Below are positions 48,726 through 59,429 of a stretch of 64,000 bases of DNA, piece by piece. The stretch spans positions 248,001 through 312,000 of the forward strand of contig VYZI01000148.1 of NCBI GenBank assembly GCA_013397695.1, in the 5' to 3' direction. How positions within the stretch are numbered: the stretch's first letter is position 1; the number at the start of each line of letters is the position of its first letter. The notes under the pieces were generated by a model that did not search any database, was not told the origin of the DNA, and worked only from the letters and a program-made list of their open reading frames with translations. Source of the stretch: Centropus unirufus (Eukaryota; Chordata; Aves; Cuculiformes; Centropidae). Position numbers and translations under genes: made by a program.

Positions 48726-51700
48726 ACTGCATTACATTTAAAACAAAAACAACAAACAAAAAAAAACCCCAACAAAACTGGATGTTTTTCAAATGTAAAT
48801 TTGGACAGTAACTTCTGCATATTTCCTTGGCATTAAATTCATATTACACACCTTGGCATTATGGTTGTAATACTTGAAACTAAATTTCACACTTTGGAAT
48901 GCGTTTACTTTCTCAAATTCAATTCATTTTCATGCAGAAGATACAGCATTATAATTCACACCTAATTACTACACCTTCTAGATCAGAGTCAGATTGTGTG
49001 TTTTTTTGCTATAAATACTTTGCTCTGGTTTTTCCCCCTTCTCTTTGTATTTTTAAAAAGCAAGTTTAAGCTCTCAAGTATTATTCTGATGCCACTGCCA
49101 GTGAACTAATCCTATTTTATATTAACTTATTTTGGGGGTCTGACTACAGTGATTTGCTAACTCTGTCATTAACTCTGCCTTAATTGCAAAAAGCAGGTAC
49201 TACTTCAAACCAAGGCAGCGCATTACATACCACTGACCACAAGCAAGCTTCCCCATATTCTGCTACTTGCACATCAAGACACCTGGGGAAAGACAGGTAA
49301 GTCCTATTAAGCTGATGCCTCCCTTTCAATAAGGTGACACTAGGTCTTTCAGAAGCGAGATCAAATATCACGCAGCTCAGGAAGCCCACCTCATTCATCT
49401 GATGACGGGTAAAGAGGATTTTATACAGCACTGTCATTTCAGTGCCATATGCTACCCTTTTCCTAATGAACATGATCAAATTTGCCAGAGCAATGCGAGT
49501 GAAACATCTCTGTGCATGTAATACGACTGCAACCACTTATGGCAAGGTGAAATCAGCCTCCACGGCTGAGCCTGGTGGCAGACAGTTATTAGTGGTGACC
49601 ACAGCCAAGCAGTGATGGCTGTGTCTAGAGGGAAAGAGGGTAAAAAGAAAGTTCTGCTGCCACAGGTGAAAGCACAATCTTGCCTTGGCCCGAGACAAAA
49701 GGAATGAAAAACAGGAGCTGCTGTCTGGAGGCAAAATATCTTTAGCTTCACTCTCACTGGGAGGACAATCCAACTCTGAGCTTAGCGGGATCTGAAAGTC
49801 AGAATCCCCCGCGTCTCCTAGAGATTAATGGATATGTTTCTCTTCCCTGTGGAGACAGCTTCCAGATGATTTTCTTGCCCTGAAGTCTGCTCTTGCATAG
49901 TAGCTCCTATTAAAATCACGAAGCAGCTTTCTCCGTTATAAAATTTAAATGTGTGGTGTGATAATACTCCAGCCCCTTAACAATGAAACAGCCTACCCTC
50001 TTTACTTCGGTGCCTGAGAGAAAGCCAGATTTTTATTGTCTGCAGCCTTGTTATTTGCTAGTGCACAACATCATTGCCCTCAATTTTTCTGGACTCATAG
50101 GACACATACAGGGAAGGAGAAAAGACAACAAACATCATACACACAAAATTCAGAGACACTAAGTGAAATGTGACACCCACTCACCTTCTAAAAAGTTTTG
50201 CATTCAAACAAATAATTTAGAATGAGTACCTATGACAGGAAGGCGCTAGACAACTCTGAAAGAAAAAAAAAAAAAAGAGATCACAGAATTGTTTGTTTAG
50301 AGGTGGCAAATCTTGAACTAAGTTAAGTGCAGGTTTAGGTTTAGGGTTTTTTTCTCCCCATGTGGCTGTCACCTTTCAGCTGCTCAGGTTCTTCACCATA
50401 ATGGCACATTTCAGATGTATCTGCCCGACGCATGAGCTTTGATAATGTGATTTATTCTCAGGAGGGAATAGAAACTCATGTTTCCAGAGGGATGGAAGGA
50501 AACATATTTTTTTAACATTGATTTTTACATTAATTCAAGGATTTACTTAAAAAAATCCTGATTTGTGTATCAGACTCATAATGTACGACTGCTGTGAATA
50601 CACATTTTCCAGCAATTAACGTGAGATTCCAGCAACCAATCTGAAACTGAAGACTTGGTGCTGATCAGCCTACAAAAAAAATTATTCTTTGCCATTAACA
50701 TTATACTATTATAATATAGTTATATATTATATATGTAACCCTATACTATTATAAGGATAAAGGCTGCCACACACTACTAAATTATGTTTTTTATTACCCT
50801 GTACTAAATTTCATACCAATAACTGGCTAGACTTTTGCAAATTGCCCTCGGTTTTGAAGGAAGCAGTCCTAACCTCTCCTCAGCCTTTAACCTAAGCTTC
50901 GATAGGTTTGTCTGGGGGCGCATGTGTGCAATTTGGAGGACAACAGAAAGCAAAGATGGTAAGGGTAGGGTCAGTTTTGAGACAAACCTATTGCTCAGTC
51001 TTACCACGTGGCAGCACAAGCAACTGCACCTCTCCAGAAGAGGCTGATGCAAGGGCCAGACTAAACAGCGCCCAGCAAGGGGAGGTTACAGCTGCTTCTC
51101 CAGGCAGTGGTGATGGCTTCAAGGGATCATTCAACTCTGACCTTTTACTCCAGATATGGAAGACTGTAGTACCAGTTGAAGCCTGACTTGTTATGAGCAA
51201 TTGCCTGTTCAGGCCTTTGCAGACAAGTATTTGTGCTTACGTGAATGCAAAGTGGGATCAAAAATGCTGCTAAGCAGAGACAGAAGTAGCCCGTGTTCAC
51301 CACGGTGGTGGGCGTATGCATGCGCGCACACACATCGTCAATTACTCAGCGCTCTTGCCATTCCTCCTACTTCCCCCAAAACTCCAAATATTCAAAGAAT
51401 GTTAACGTTTCTCAAGGATGGAACAAAGCACGAGACCTGCCAAAATCTAGACATGCTTCAGGACAGCGGAGATTGTCGAAAACAAAGCGGCTGTCAGAGA
51501 TAAATTCTGCGATGGAAGCCGTATGCCTTCTCCAACACAGCTCTGAAAAAATTTGGCTTCGCCAGCAGATGTCTGACACCAGCACCCATCCGCAGTTGCT
51601 GGTCTAATGTTTCAAGGATTCTTCTGCACCGGCCAAGTCATCTGATGTTGCACAAGGACAGGTGTTCATTGCAGCGCCCAACATTTCAAGAGCACCATGT

Positions 51701-52079
51701 AAGACCGCACACATTCGTGGATCTCGGTCTCTGTGGAAGTCAGCTGTCGGCGCACCAGCTAACAGCTGAGGATAAAAAGTAAAATAAGGAAACAAGGGCT
51801 GTTCTCCAGAACCTGTGAGGCTTTTTTTTTTTTTTTGACAGCTTTATTTTCATGTCTCTTGGCCTGCATAAGTATGACTTTCCCGCTTGGAGGCAACTCT
51901 TACTCATGCAGTCCAACCACTACTTAAAAGGTATTGCTATAAAAACAAATTCCTGCATCTTAATTCCTCTCCCTCTTTGCCTAACGATGTTCTGCATAAC
52001 ACTACGCCTTCCTCCCCATCCTCACTCGCCTCCCAACTTCTCCGTTTCTCCCATTTCCCAAAGCTCACCCGCTTGACCA
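48726..52079. other. Spacer and 5' flank of the CpG island
   Basis: AT-rich sequence with an A/C-rich stretch at 48741-48780 and an A14 run at 50263-50276. A TA-rich patch at 50702-50754 has the 13-bp word 'tatactattataa' at both ends. A T15 run lies at 51822-51836. Open frames reach 118 codons without recognisable domains. CpG density rises from about 51300 toward the island. Confidence 0.55.
51312..51335. other. 24-bp alternating purine-pyrimidine tract (Z-DNA-prone)
   Basis: Every step from g51312 to t51335 alternates purine and pyrimidine, including 'gcatgcgcgcacacacat'. CG and CA/TG dinucleotides dominate, which is the composition most able to adopt Z-DNA under negative supercoiling. 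It lies about 1.4 kb left of the candidate start codon, upstream if the gene runs rightward. Confidence 0.7.
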
Positions 52080-52253
52080 GCAGCAGCCCCGGCCGGGATT
52101 CCCAGCGCAACCGAGATTCCCAGCCCCGAGAGCGCAACCACACGCAGCCGCTTCCCGCACAGCTCCGGGCAGGCTCCCCTGCTCCTGGCGACCCGGTCCT
52201 GACCGGGCTTCCAGCGGCTCGGCTCGGCTCCAGGGTGTGCGGCTGCCACCTCC

Positions 52254-52426
52254 CGCGGAGCCGAGCGCACCCCGCATTCCCTTGGGCTCGGTTCGGCTCC
52301 GCCGTCCGCACCCGCCGCTTCCCGCGGATCCCAGCGCACCCCGCATTCCCTTGGGCTCCGTTCGGCTCCGCCGTGCGCGGTCACCGCTTCTCGCGGATCC
52401 CAGCGCATCCCGCAGCTCCAAACCTC
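52254..52426 (+). repeat. 69-bp tandem repeat inside the CpG island (about 2.5 copies)
   Basis: Copies begin at CGCGGA at 52254, 52323 and 52392, so the period is exactly 69. Copies 1 and 2 share 'gcgcaccccgcattcccttg' and 'ttcggctccgccgt' with few changes. Copy 3 breaks off after about 35 bases. Related but irregular 'cccgcrgagct' words recur at 52507, 52586 and about 52628, so the whole segment may be a decayed GC-rich minisatellite. Because 69 is a multiple of 3, all frames stay open, giving the spurious repeat protein RIPLGSVRLRR. Confidence 0.92.
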
Positions 52427-52710
52427 CCCCGGGGCCGCGCCCGCCCGGCAGCCCCGATTCCCCGTGGATCAGCCTGGCTCGGCTCCCCCGCGCGCAGCCG
52501 CCCCCTCCCGCAGAGCTCGGCACGGGATCCCAATCGGATCCCAATCCCCATCGGCCCCACCCCTCGGCTCCCTTCGGCGCCCCCTCCCGCGGAGCTCAGC
52601 GCACCCCCCTTCCCCCGCAGCTGCACACGGCGGAGCTGAGCACGCCCCGCTACCCCAATCCCCCTCGGTTCCCTTCGGCTCCCCCCGCGCCCAGCCCGGC
52701 ACCTGTGGCC

Positions 52711-52729
52711 GGGGCGGCGCCAAGGGCGG
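52711..52729 (+). promoter_or_regulatory. Two GC boxes (Sp1-type)
   Basis: GGGGCGG at 52711-52717 and GGGCGG at 52724-52729 lie 44-62 bases left of the candidate ATG. GC boxes close to the transcription start are typical of TATA-less CpG-island promoters. No TATA box or clear CCAAT box is visible here. Confidence 0.5.
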
Positions 52730-52772
52730 CGGCGCGCGCAGGGCGCCGTGGGCGCGCGCAGGTGCGGGCGCC

Positions 52773-52780
52773 ATGTCGCG
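52773..52780 (+). other. Candidate start codon cut off by the assembly gap
   Basis: ATG at 52773-52775 has G at -3 ('gcgccATGtcgcg') and is followed after 5 bases by N, so only Met-Ser and part of a third codon are visible. On the - strand an ATG at 52774-52772 has an even better context ('gcgacATGgcgcc'). That sequence also resembles a YY1-type ATGGCG site. The evidence does not decide between a + strand start, a - strand start and a regulatory site. Confidence 0.25.
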
Positions 52781-53584
52781 NNNNNNNNNNNNNNNNNNNN
52801 NNNNNNNNNNNNNNNNNNNNNNNNNNNNNNNNNNNNNNNNNNNNNNNNNNNNNNNNNNNNNNNNNNNNNNNNNNNNNNNNNNNNNNNNNNNNNNNNNNNN
52901 NNNNNNNNNNNNNNNNNNNNNNNNNNNNNNNNNNNNNNNNNNNNNNNNNNNNNNNNNNNNNNNNNNNNNNNNNNNNNNNNNNNNNNNNNNNNNNNNNNNN
53001 NNNNNNNNNNNNNNNNNNNNNNNNNNNNNNNNNNNNNNNNNNNNNNNNNNNNNNNNNNNNNNNNNNNNNNNNNNNNNNNNNNNNNNNNNNNNNNNNNNNN
53101 NNNNNNNNNNNNNNNNNNNNNNNNNNNNNNNNNNNNNNNNNNNNNNNNNNNNNNNNNNNNNNNNNNNNNNNNNNNNNNNNNNNNNNNNNNNNNNNNNNNN
53201 NNNNNNNNNNNNNNNNNNNNNNNNNNNNNNNNNNNNNNNNNNNNNNNNNNNNNNNNNNNNNNNNNNNNNNNNNNNNNNNNNNNNNNNNNNNNNNNNNNNN
53301 NNNNNNNNNNNNNNNNNNNNNNNNNNNNNNNNNNNNNNNNNNNNNNNNNNNNNNNNNNNNNNNNNNNNNNNNNNNNNNNNNNNNNNNNNNNNNNNNNNNN
53401 NNNNNNNNNNNNNNNNNNNNNNNNNNNNNNNNNNNNNNNNNNNNNNNNNNNNNNNNNNNNNNNNNNNNNNNNNNNNNNNNNNNNNNNNNNNNNNNNNNNN
53501 NNNNNNNNNNNNNNNNNNNNNNNNNNNNNNNNNNNNNNNNNNNNNNNNNNNNNNNNNNNNNNNNNNNNNNNNNNNNNNNNNNNN
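52781..53584. other. Assembly gap (804 N)
   Basis: A run of N within the CpG island, with extremely GC-rich edges. Dropout of GC-rich promoter and first-exon sequence is a common fault of short-read bird assemblies. The true length may differ from 804. Open frames of 389-620 codons that cross it are artefacts of untranslated N. Confidence 0.99.
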
Positions 53585-53649
53585 CGCCCCGGGGGGAGCT
53601 TCCCGAGCGGCCCCCGCGCGCCGCTTCCTCGCCCGGGACACGGACTCAC

Positions 53650-53674
53650 GGGTGGGACCGGCCGGGGCTCGGGG
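53650..53674 (+). other. G-quadruplex-forming motif
   Basis: Four G runs occur in 25 bases: GGG, T, GGG, seven bases, GGGG, CTC, GGGG. Loops are 1, 7 and 3 bases, within the usual G3+N1-7 definition. It lies on the + strand just after the gap, in the CpG island, and overlaps one candidate splice donor. Confidence 0.75.
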
Positions 53675-55223
53675 CGTGTTTCACGGGACCGGGCTGCTCC
53701 CGGCTCGCTCGCTCCCTCCCCTTCCGCCCCTTTCTCCGGGAGGGAGGAACCTGCTTCTTGCGGCAGCCGCCGACTCGGGCGCTTTTGTTCCAGCGCGGTG
53801 TCTGGTTACTGTCACAGCGAGATTCCCCTTCCCGGGGCGGAGAGGGAACGGGAGGTGCAGGAGAGCCTTGCCCGGCGAGGACCGACCTTTCCCGGGTGCC
53901 GCTGCCCGCTTATCTGAGCCAGGACGGGGCTGTCCCTTGCAGTTTCGCAAGCGTTCGGGAAACCGCAGGGACGTTTCGCACGGGTGAAGCTTTGTGCTTG
54001 GCGGCGTGGATGGGATCATCCCTGCCTGAGATACAGCGCGGTGGCGGGGGTTTCCCGCTGCTGGGAGCGGGGAGTTGTGCTCCTCCTGACCTTAGTTAGC
54101 CAGGACGCGTGTCAGCTTTCCCGGTGTGGCGTAATGAGAGCTGCTGGAAATGAGATTCGCTCACATCCGAGCCCAGAGATGTCTTCAGTTGTTTTCCCTT
54201 TTTTTCCTACAGTGTACTACTGTGTTGGTTTGGATCCGTGTAAACACTACACCTACACAGTCGGCTGTGCTTGCCCCGTGATTCCCTGGTAGCCCACAAT
54301 TCATGTGCTAGTTTGTGACCAGGCTCCCATCAAAAAGGAGTAGCTTTTTCCGACAGTGCAGCTTCTCCCTGACTCTGCTCCAGCTGACAGGCAGCCACGC
54401 TGCTCCAAGTGAGCCTCATCCTGAACAGCATGGACTCAGGCCAGCTCACAACAAATAGTCACAAGGTTGGGGCTTATTCCTTAGCAGACCAAAGCAACAG
54501 ACCAATGCAAAGTTTCTGGACTCTCGGAAGTGTTTGTCCTTTTGATGTTAGCCTTGTTTTCCTTCTGTACCTCTGAGAGTTGGAAGAATCTGCAGTTCCA
54601 ATCTGACAGGCAGATCTGTCCCTCAAATTCTTGCCAGTTACTGTAGTTACTTTTAAATTGTTGCCAGTTATCCACTGACTTCTGAAGTGGTGATCTTGGA
54701 TGATTTTTTTTTAATGGGAAATGCCACATTAGTAGTGGGATGGTTGGGGGCAGGGGAGGAGGTGGTTAAGGGAGATATTTTTGCAAGGCCACTTAGTCTA
54801 ATGATTTAGAGAAAAGATCTTAACTGTTACTTTAGTCTTCCATGCTCACTGCTCATATTCTATATAACTTTAATAATAATATATATGCTGGAAAGGTAGC
54901 AAAATAGGTTCTTACTTGAAATGTGTGTGTGTGATTAATTATAGTTTGTTAATTGTTTTAGTGTATTTCACACATGGTTTGTTTTTAAACTGCTGTAATA
55001 AGCTTATTGAAACAAATGTATTTTATCTCTTCCTAAAAAGAAATAAACACCTAACTTGACGTGAGTCTACAGCAGTTTGGCACCAAAAAACTTTGTAGGA
55101 CCACTAACAAACCTGAAACAGCAACTGAACTGACAGGTTGGCATTCTAAGGCCCTCATCTGGGATAAACACCTAGTTCTTGAAAAGGCCAGACTGTGCTT
55201 TTAAAAGCTCTCAAGTTAACCTC

Positions 55224-55244
55224 AAATAAATAAATAAATAAAAA
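55224..55244 (+). repeat. (AAAT)n microsatellite
   Basis: Four AAAT units followed by five A, about 21 bases. Confidence 0.9.
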
Positions 55245-57760
55245 GTTAGGCTTAGAAAGGTTGTTTACCTGAAATGGGTTTTTAAGAAAAGATTTCATAG
55301 TGAAAATAGTCAGGTTTAAGTCAAGTACATAAATACAACTCATGCAAATTGAAGAAGCTAGTTATGTATTTAGGTCACCTGTTTATCTGTAATATGGCTA
55401 TATCCTAATTACAGACCCTATCCTGCAAGAGTATCCTTGGGCCAAAATATTTTCTATATCCACCTGGTAACACGTTGTGATTTCAGTCATAGTTAGACAG
55501 TAATAATGTCTTTAGCTGTAGTACTGACTGAGTTAAAGTGTTTCCGCTAACCTTCATAGCTGAGGTAGTTCTTGTAACACTGTCCACTCAGCCCAGATAC
55601 TTTCTTTGCCTTAACAACTTTGTGAGTTCCTATATGGAATTAATTTTAGTTTGTATCCTAGTGCAATCTCATATTTGGGTTTAGAGTGGTACCACCAGGG
55701 AGGCGATTTCCTATGATGTGTGAGCAAGTTTAGTGGAAGGAATAGCACGCCTTTAGCAACTTTGGAAGACTGTATAGTTACCCATCAGCAGCTGCTGTAC
55801 CTTAAGTGTACAAGACAGCGGATCTGTAGAGCATGGTCCTTATTGAGAAATAATGCAACATTTTTTTATTAGCTAAAATACATGTTTATAGTTTTCAGAC
55901 ATCAGTTGCAGGACTGGAGGTACAAATAGGTCAGTGATCCACATTGCATCTCTGACAGCTTTTTCAGTGTATAAAACTGTTACTTTAAAAATAATGTAAT
56001 TTGTCTAACGAAACATAATGTGGTTTTGCTTTTTAAAGTTTCATGTTTTAAATCACAACATCCTCAAAGCCTGTGGAACGGTGCTGTCTTTTATTGACTG
56101 ATAGTCCACTCAAGATTTACCACAAGTGTAGATGTTTTTCATCTTGAGAATGTGTCTGTTATTTCAAGTCATCTGTTTTCATGAAAATTAAATATTGATT
56201 GGGGTTTGTATTTGCATGCCTGACTAACCTGATCCTTTGATCTCTACATCCAGCTATGCATGTTAATGTCAACTGGAGGAGAATGAAAACAGTTGTGGCA
56301 GCCAAATTTTGGACACCTGTACATCGAAAGAGCTGCTTATCATAAGGAGATGCTATTTGCTAGACTTTCTGGGAAGTGTTTGTACCATCTAGTTTTAGGA
56401 ATTTTAATTTAGATGCTCTACACTGGCTGAGGAGGAAGTTCATTTTTTTCTACTGTTCATGACAGGGGATTTGCAATCACCTGTTTACGTGTCTAAAAAG
56501 ATAGTATGAAGCCTTTTTCACAGAATTCCTTGTTCTGTATCCAAAATCACTTGAACCTTGCATGGGACATGGGGTGGTACCAGCATTTAAAGACATGCTG
56601 ATGCTTTAAACAATCTGCTGTGATGTAACTTTTGCTTTGTAATTCTGTTCTCATGCCAGTGTAACATTCTTTGTGTCAATGTATACTTCTGGCATGGAGT
56701 CTGGAATTTATCAAATGTCCCCTCACCTGAAGCTGTGAGGACGTGGCAGAGATTCTTTTTACATTTCGTACTAGTCAGCATAATCAATGTTGTACTTAGG
56801 TTCCACAGGAATAACCGGTATATTTACAGCCTGGTATCATGTCCTGTATAGCCAACACAGGTAAACAGTTCAAAGCCAAAGTGGAATCACCTAAATGGAG
56901 TGGTCTGTGTGGATTTTCAAGGCTCTCCATTATAGGAGATGTCCTCTGCAGCACTCTGCTAGCACTTCGTGTACATGTCTGCTGTCAGGGCAGGGTGTTC
57001 TGAGGTCTATTTTTTTTTTATTATTTTTTTTTTTTTTCAGATTTGCAGTGTGACATTTTCTTACTCTGAGTTAAAAGTGGCAGTTGGCAATTCAATTCTC
57101 ATCTAAATAAGTAGCATTCCCTGTATTCCACAAACTACTGTGATAGAGAGACAGATAAGAGATGTTATATATATGTAAATAGCGTCTTGAGAAACCTACC
57201 TGTGTGGGGCTTCAGCTTTTTCAGATCCCTGATGTACAGTTTTACCTCTACTGTAAACTCCCATGTGAGACAGTACTGGGTCCCGCTGTCAGCCCAGCGA
57301 GGTAAGAGAGGGCAAGTGCTTTAGTCTGCTGAATTCGGTACACTCATGCAGTACTGGGTGTGCTCTGCAGTCCTTGGTTTCCTTGTAGAAGGTGTTGAGT
57401 TTGACTTCTTGAACCATTCTGGTAGGGTTTTTATGACATTGGCAGTTCTTGGCTCCTGATTGTTTTGTCCATTATGGCATAAGTGATATTTCTTGCCGAA
57501 GCTGGGATATCAAACACAAAGTAAATGGAAGCAGACTGACACATTTAAAGGCATGTCTGTTGTCTTTGAATTGATTATTGTCTGTCACACTAATGGTAGT
57601 TGTTTGTAATTTAAATGCTTGATTTTAGGTTTCACAGTGGTGCATAGACTGAGGTGGGCGTTTAATTGTTTCTGCACATCAAAAACATTAGCTTTCTGAG
57701 TTGATTGATCTTGGCAGTTGGCAGTTCTATCAGCTTTAAGAACTCAAGCAAGATGCTGGA

Positions 57761-57834
57761 TTGGGGTTGTGGTTTTTTTGTGGGTTTTGGTTTACTTTTG
57801 GGGTGTTTGTGTTTTGGGGTTGGTTTTTTTTTTT
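57761..57834 (+). repeat. GT-only tract 1
   Basis: Of 74 bases, 72 are G or T; only a57794 and c57795 break the run. It contains 'ttggggttgtgg', 'gtgggttttggttt' and 'gttttggggttgg' runs that are telomere-like in composition but not periodic. A second tract of the same type lies at 59430. Confidence 0.9.
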
Positions 57835-58070
57835 ATTCTGTCAAATAGAATTCATGGCTGTATTCCAATAGTTAATCTGTTAAGAAGTTTTTCAGGCAAG
57901 AGAAAAATCTCATAGTTCTTTATTCTGCTCTTGAAAGTCACCAAGACCGAGAAATGCAATCAGTAAAACTGGATAAATTAAAATCTCTTCAGGGAATTTT
58001 TGGGGTTCATTGAAATTAAGTGATCACCGCAGGTTTTGTGCTGCAAGCTTGTGTACATGATGCTGTGCTA

Positions 58071-58103
58071 CTTATTCTCTCCTTATTCTCTCCTCATTCT
58101 CTG
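58071..58103 (+). repeat. 11-bp tandem repeat, three copies
   Basis: CTTATTCTCTC at 58071-58081 and 58082-58092 is followed by the variant CTCATTCTCTG at 58093-58103. Confidence 0.95.
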
Positions 58104-58152
58104 AATTAAGATTATGCGCCTTACTCATTGGAAATGAGGGTGGAAGGGGGAG

Positions 58153-58295
58153 AATCCTGTGTAACAGATGGGGAAAATGAGGCTCGACAGCTTGGTGATT
58201 CCACCTAGCATAATTCATAGGGTCTGTTCTAGAGCTAGGAGATGAATTCTGCTTTCCAGGGACCTACTCCAGTGGCTCAACCACAAAGTTGCTGC
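58153..58295 (-). mobile_element. MIR SINE, inverted
   Basis: The + strand follows reverse-complement MIR closely: 'taacagatggggaaaatgag' (MIR: TTACAGATGAGGAAACTGAG), a degraded 'gtgattccacctagca' block, 'tagagctaggagatgaattc' (MIR: CAGAGCTGGGATTCGAACCC), then 'ccagggacctactccagtgg' and 'ctcaaccacaaagttgct' (MIR: CTCTAACCACTA...). MIR is a tRNA-derived SINE with an ancient core, inactive since early amniote times and sparse in birds. Confidence 0.75.
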
Positions 58296-58471
58296 TAGCT
58301 CATTCTTATCAGTAACAGTTACCATATGTTCCCTTTGATGCCAGGAGCCCCCTGTGGTATACTTAATGCTCCACTTAACTCTTTTTGGAGGAAAAACGCT
58401 GCTTTCTTTTCTTATTTATTTGTTGAGTGAAACAATTCAGTTGTGTAAAAAGTAGCATGTCTTCTAAAGAC

Positions 58472-58488
58472 ATTATTATTATTATTAT
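58472..58488 (+). repeat. (ATT)n microsatellite
   Basis: Five complete ATT units plus AT, 17 bases. Confidence 0.95.
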
Positions 58489-59429
58489 GTAGGCCTGTTC
58501 TCTGACACAATTTCTGACACAAATTATTAATGTAATTAAATTTCAAGTATTAATTTATTGAAATATGCTTAAATAATTATGGAAGTTATGAAGAAACGGT
58601 ATATTATTGTGATTTTAAATGTTCAGTAAAATACAGCTTTGAAAAATAGAGTACTTTTTTCCCGTATGCTCAAAAGGTGGTGGTTTCAGGGTGTAATCAG
58701 ACCATGATGAATATTTGTATTATTCCTTGCATAACATGATTGCCAAAATTAGTCACTGTTAGAATTTACTTACATGCTAAACGTTTTTGTTTCACTTAAT
58801 AGGAAGTCATTCTCCTGAGTTCCAACTGTTGGTAGTTGTTGTATAGTTACCTTGGAAATCCTGAATTTTGGGAAACAGTGAAGTCGCTCCAATAGCTCTT
58901 CTCTTAGTAGAATTAATTAAATAAGTGACAAAATGAACATAAATGACTAATGCTTTAGTTGACTTGAATATTAAATTGCAACCTTTCTCATTTGTGCAAA
59001 GAGATTCTGAGAACCCAACTAGTGTCTGAAAACCAGTGTCTGTATTGCAAGAAGCTGCAGCGCACATCCTTGCTGTGCCCATTGGCTGCCCCCCAGCTCA
59101 TGGGGTAAGGACCTGGCGTGTACTCCTATGTGTGTGCACCCTGGTTCCCTTTGGAAGGAGCCCAGGAAGGCGCAGGGGATCTCGGTGGGCCTGGGACTGC
59201 AGTGGGCAGTGAAGCATACCTGCCTTCCTGTGCAAATACTGGGCAGGGAATAAGGTTTGTGTGCTGTCAGGTCCTGGAGTCACTCAGGATAATGTGTGTA
59301 AGAAGAGAAGGCATTCCTTTTAGTTTCATGTGGGCATAATGATTGAATATATTGAGTTAAGTAATTCCCATGTATGTATTTTTTCCTCTTTGGAGCAGAT
59401 GAACAGAGAATTGGAAGTGTGGGCTTTAT

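Larger units (their letters stand above)
52080..54135. promoter_or_regulatory. CpG island, probable promoter with first exon
   Basis: This is an abrupt change from AT-rich spacer to sequence dense in CG dinucleotides on both sides of the assembly gap ('ccgcggatcccagcgcaccc' on the left, 'gcccccgcgcgccgcttcct' on the right). In vertebrates such islands mark promoters of housekeeping or developmental genes. A rightward gene is favoured because 52 kb to the left holds no recognisable exon and candidate start and donor sites fit that direction. A leftward or divergent promoter is not excluded. Possible splice donors for a + strand exon include 'acgggtggga' (near 53650) and 'cgggtgaagc' (near 53983). 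Both are only of moderate quality. Confidence 0.85.
54136..58152. other. Exon-free region right of the island (possible first intron)
   Basis: AT-rich sequence with open frames of at most 82 codons and no recognisable protein. It contains (TG)6 at 54922-54933, an AAAT-type microsatellite at 55224-55244, a T-rich tract at 57010-57037 and a GT-rich tract at 57761-57834. If the gene runs rightward this is intron; the sequence alone does not prove it. Confidence 0.5.

Noticed and set aside
52237..54099. 620-codon + strand frame and similar 389-507-codon frames on both strands
   Set aside because: They owe their length to 804 untranslated N and to stop-poor CpG-island sequence. The repeat protein they start with is the 69-bp tandem repeat.
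55558..55580. 'ctgaggtagttcttgtaac' resembles the start of a let-7 microRNA
   Set aside because: It matches only through the seed plus a base or two. The flanks do not form a long let-7-type hairpin with a complementary 3' arm.
57010..57060. Long T tract followed by CAG, like a splice acceptor
   Set aside because: No exon-like open sequence with a good donor follows. T tracts of this kind are common in the region.
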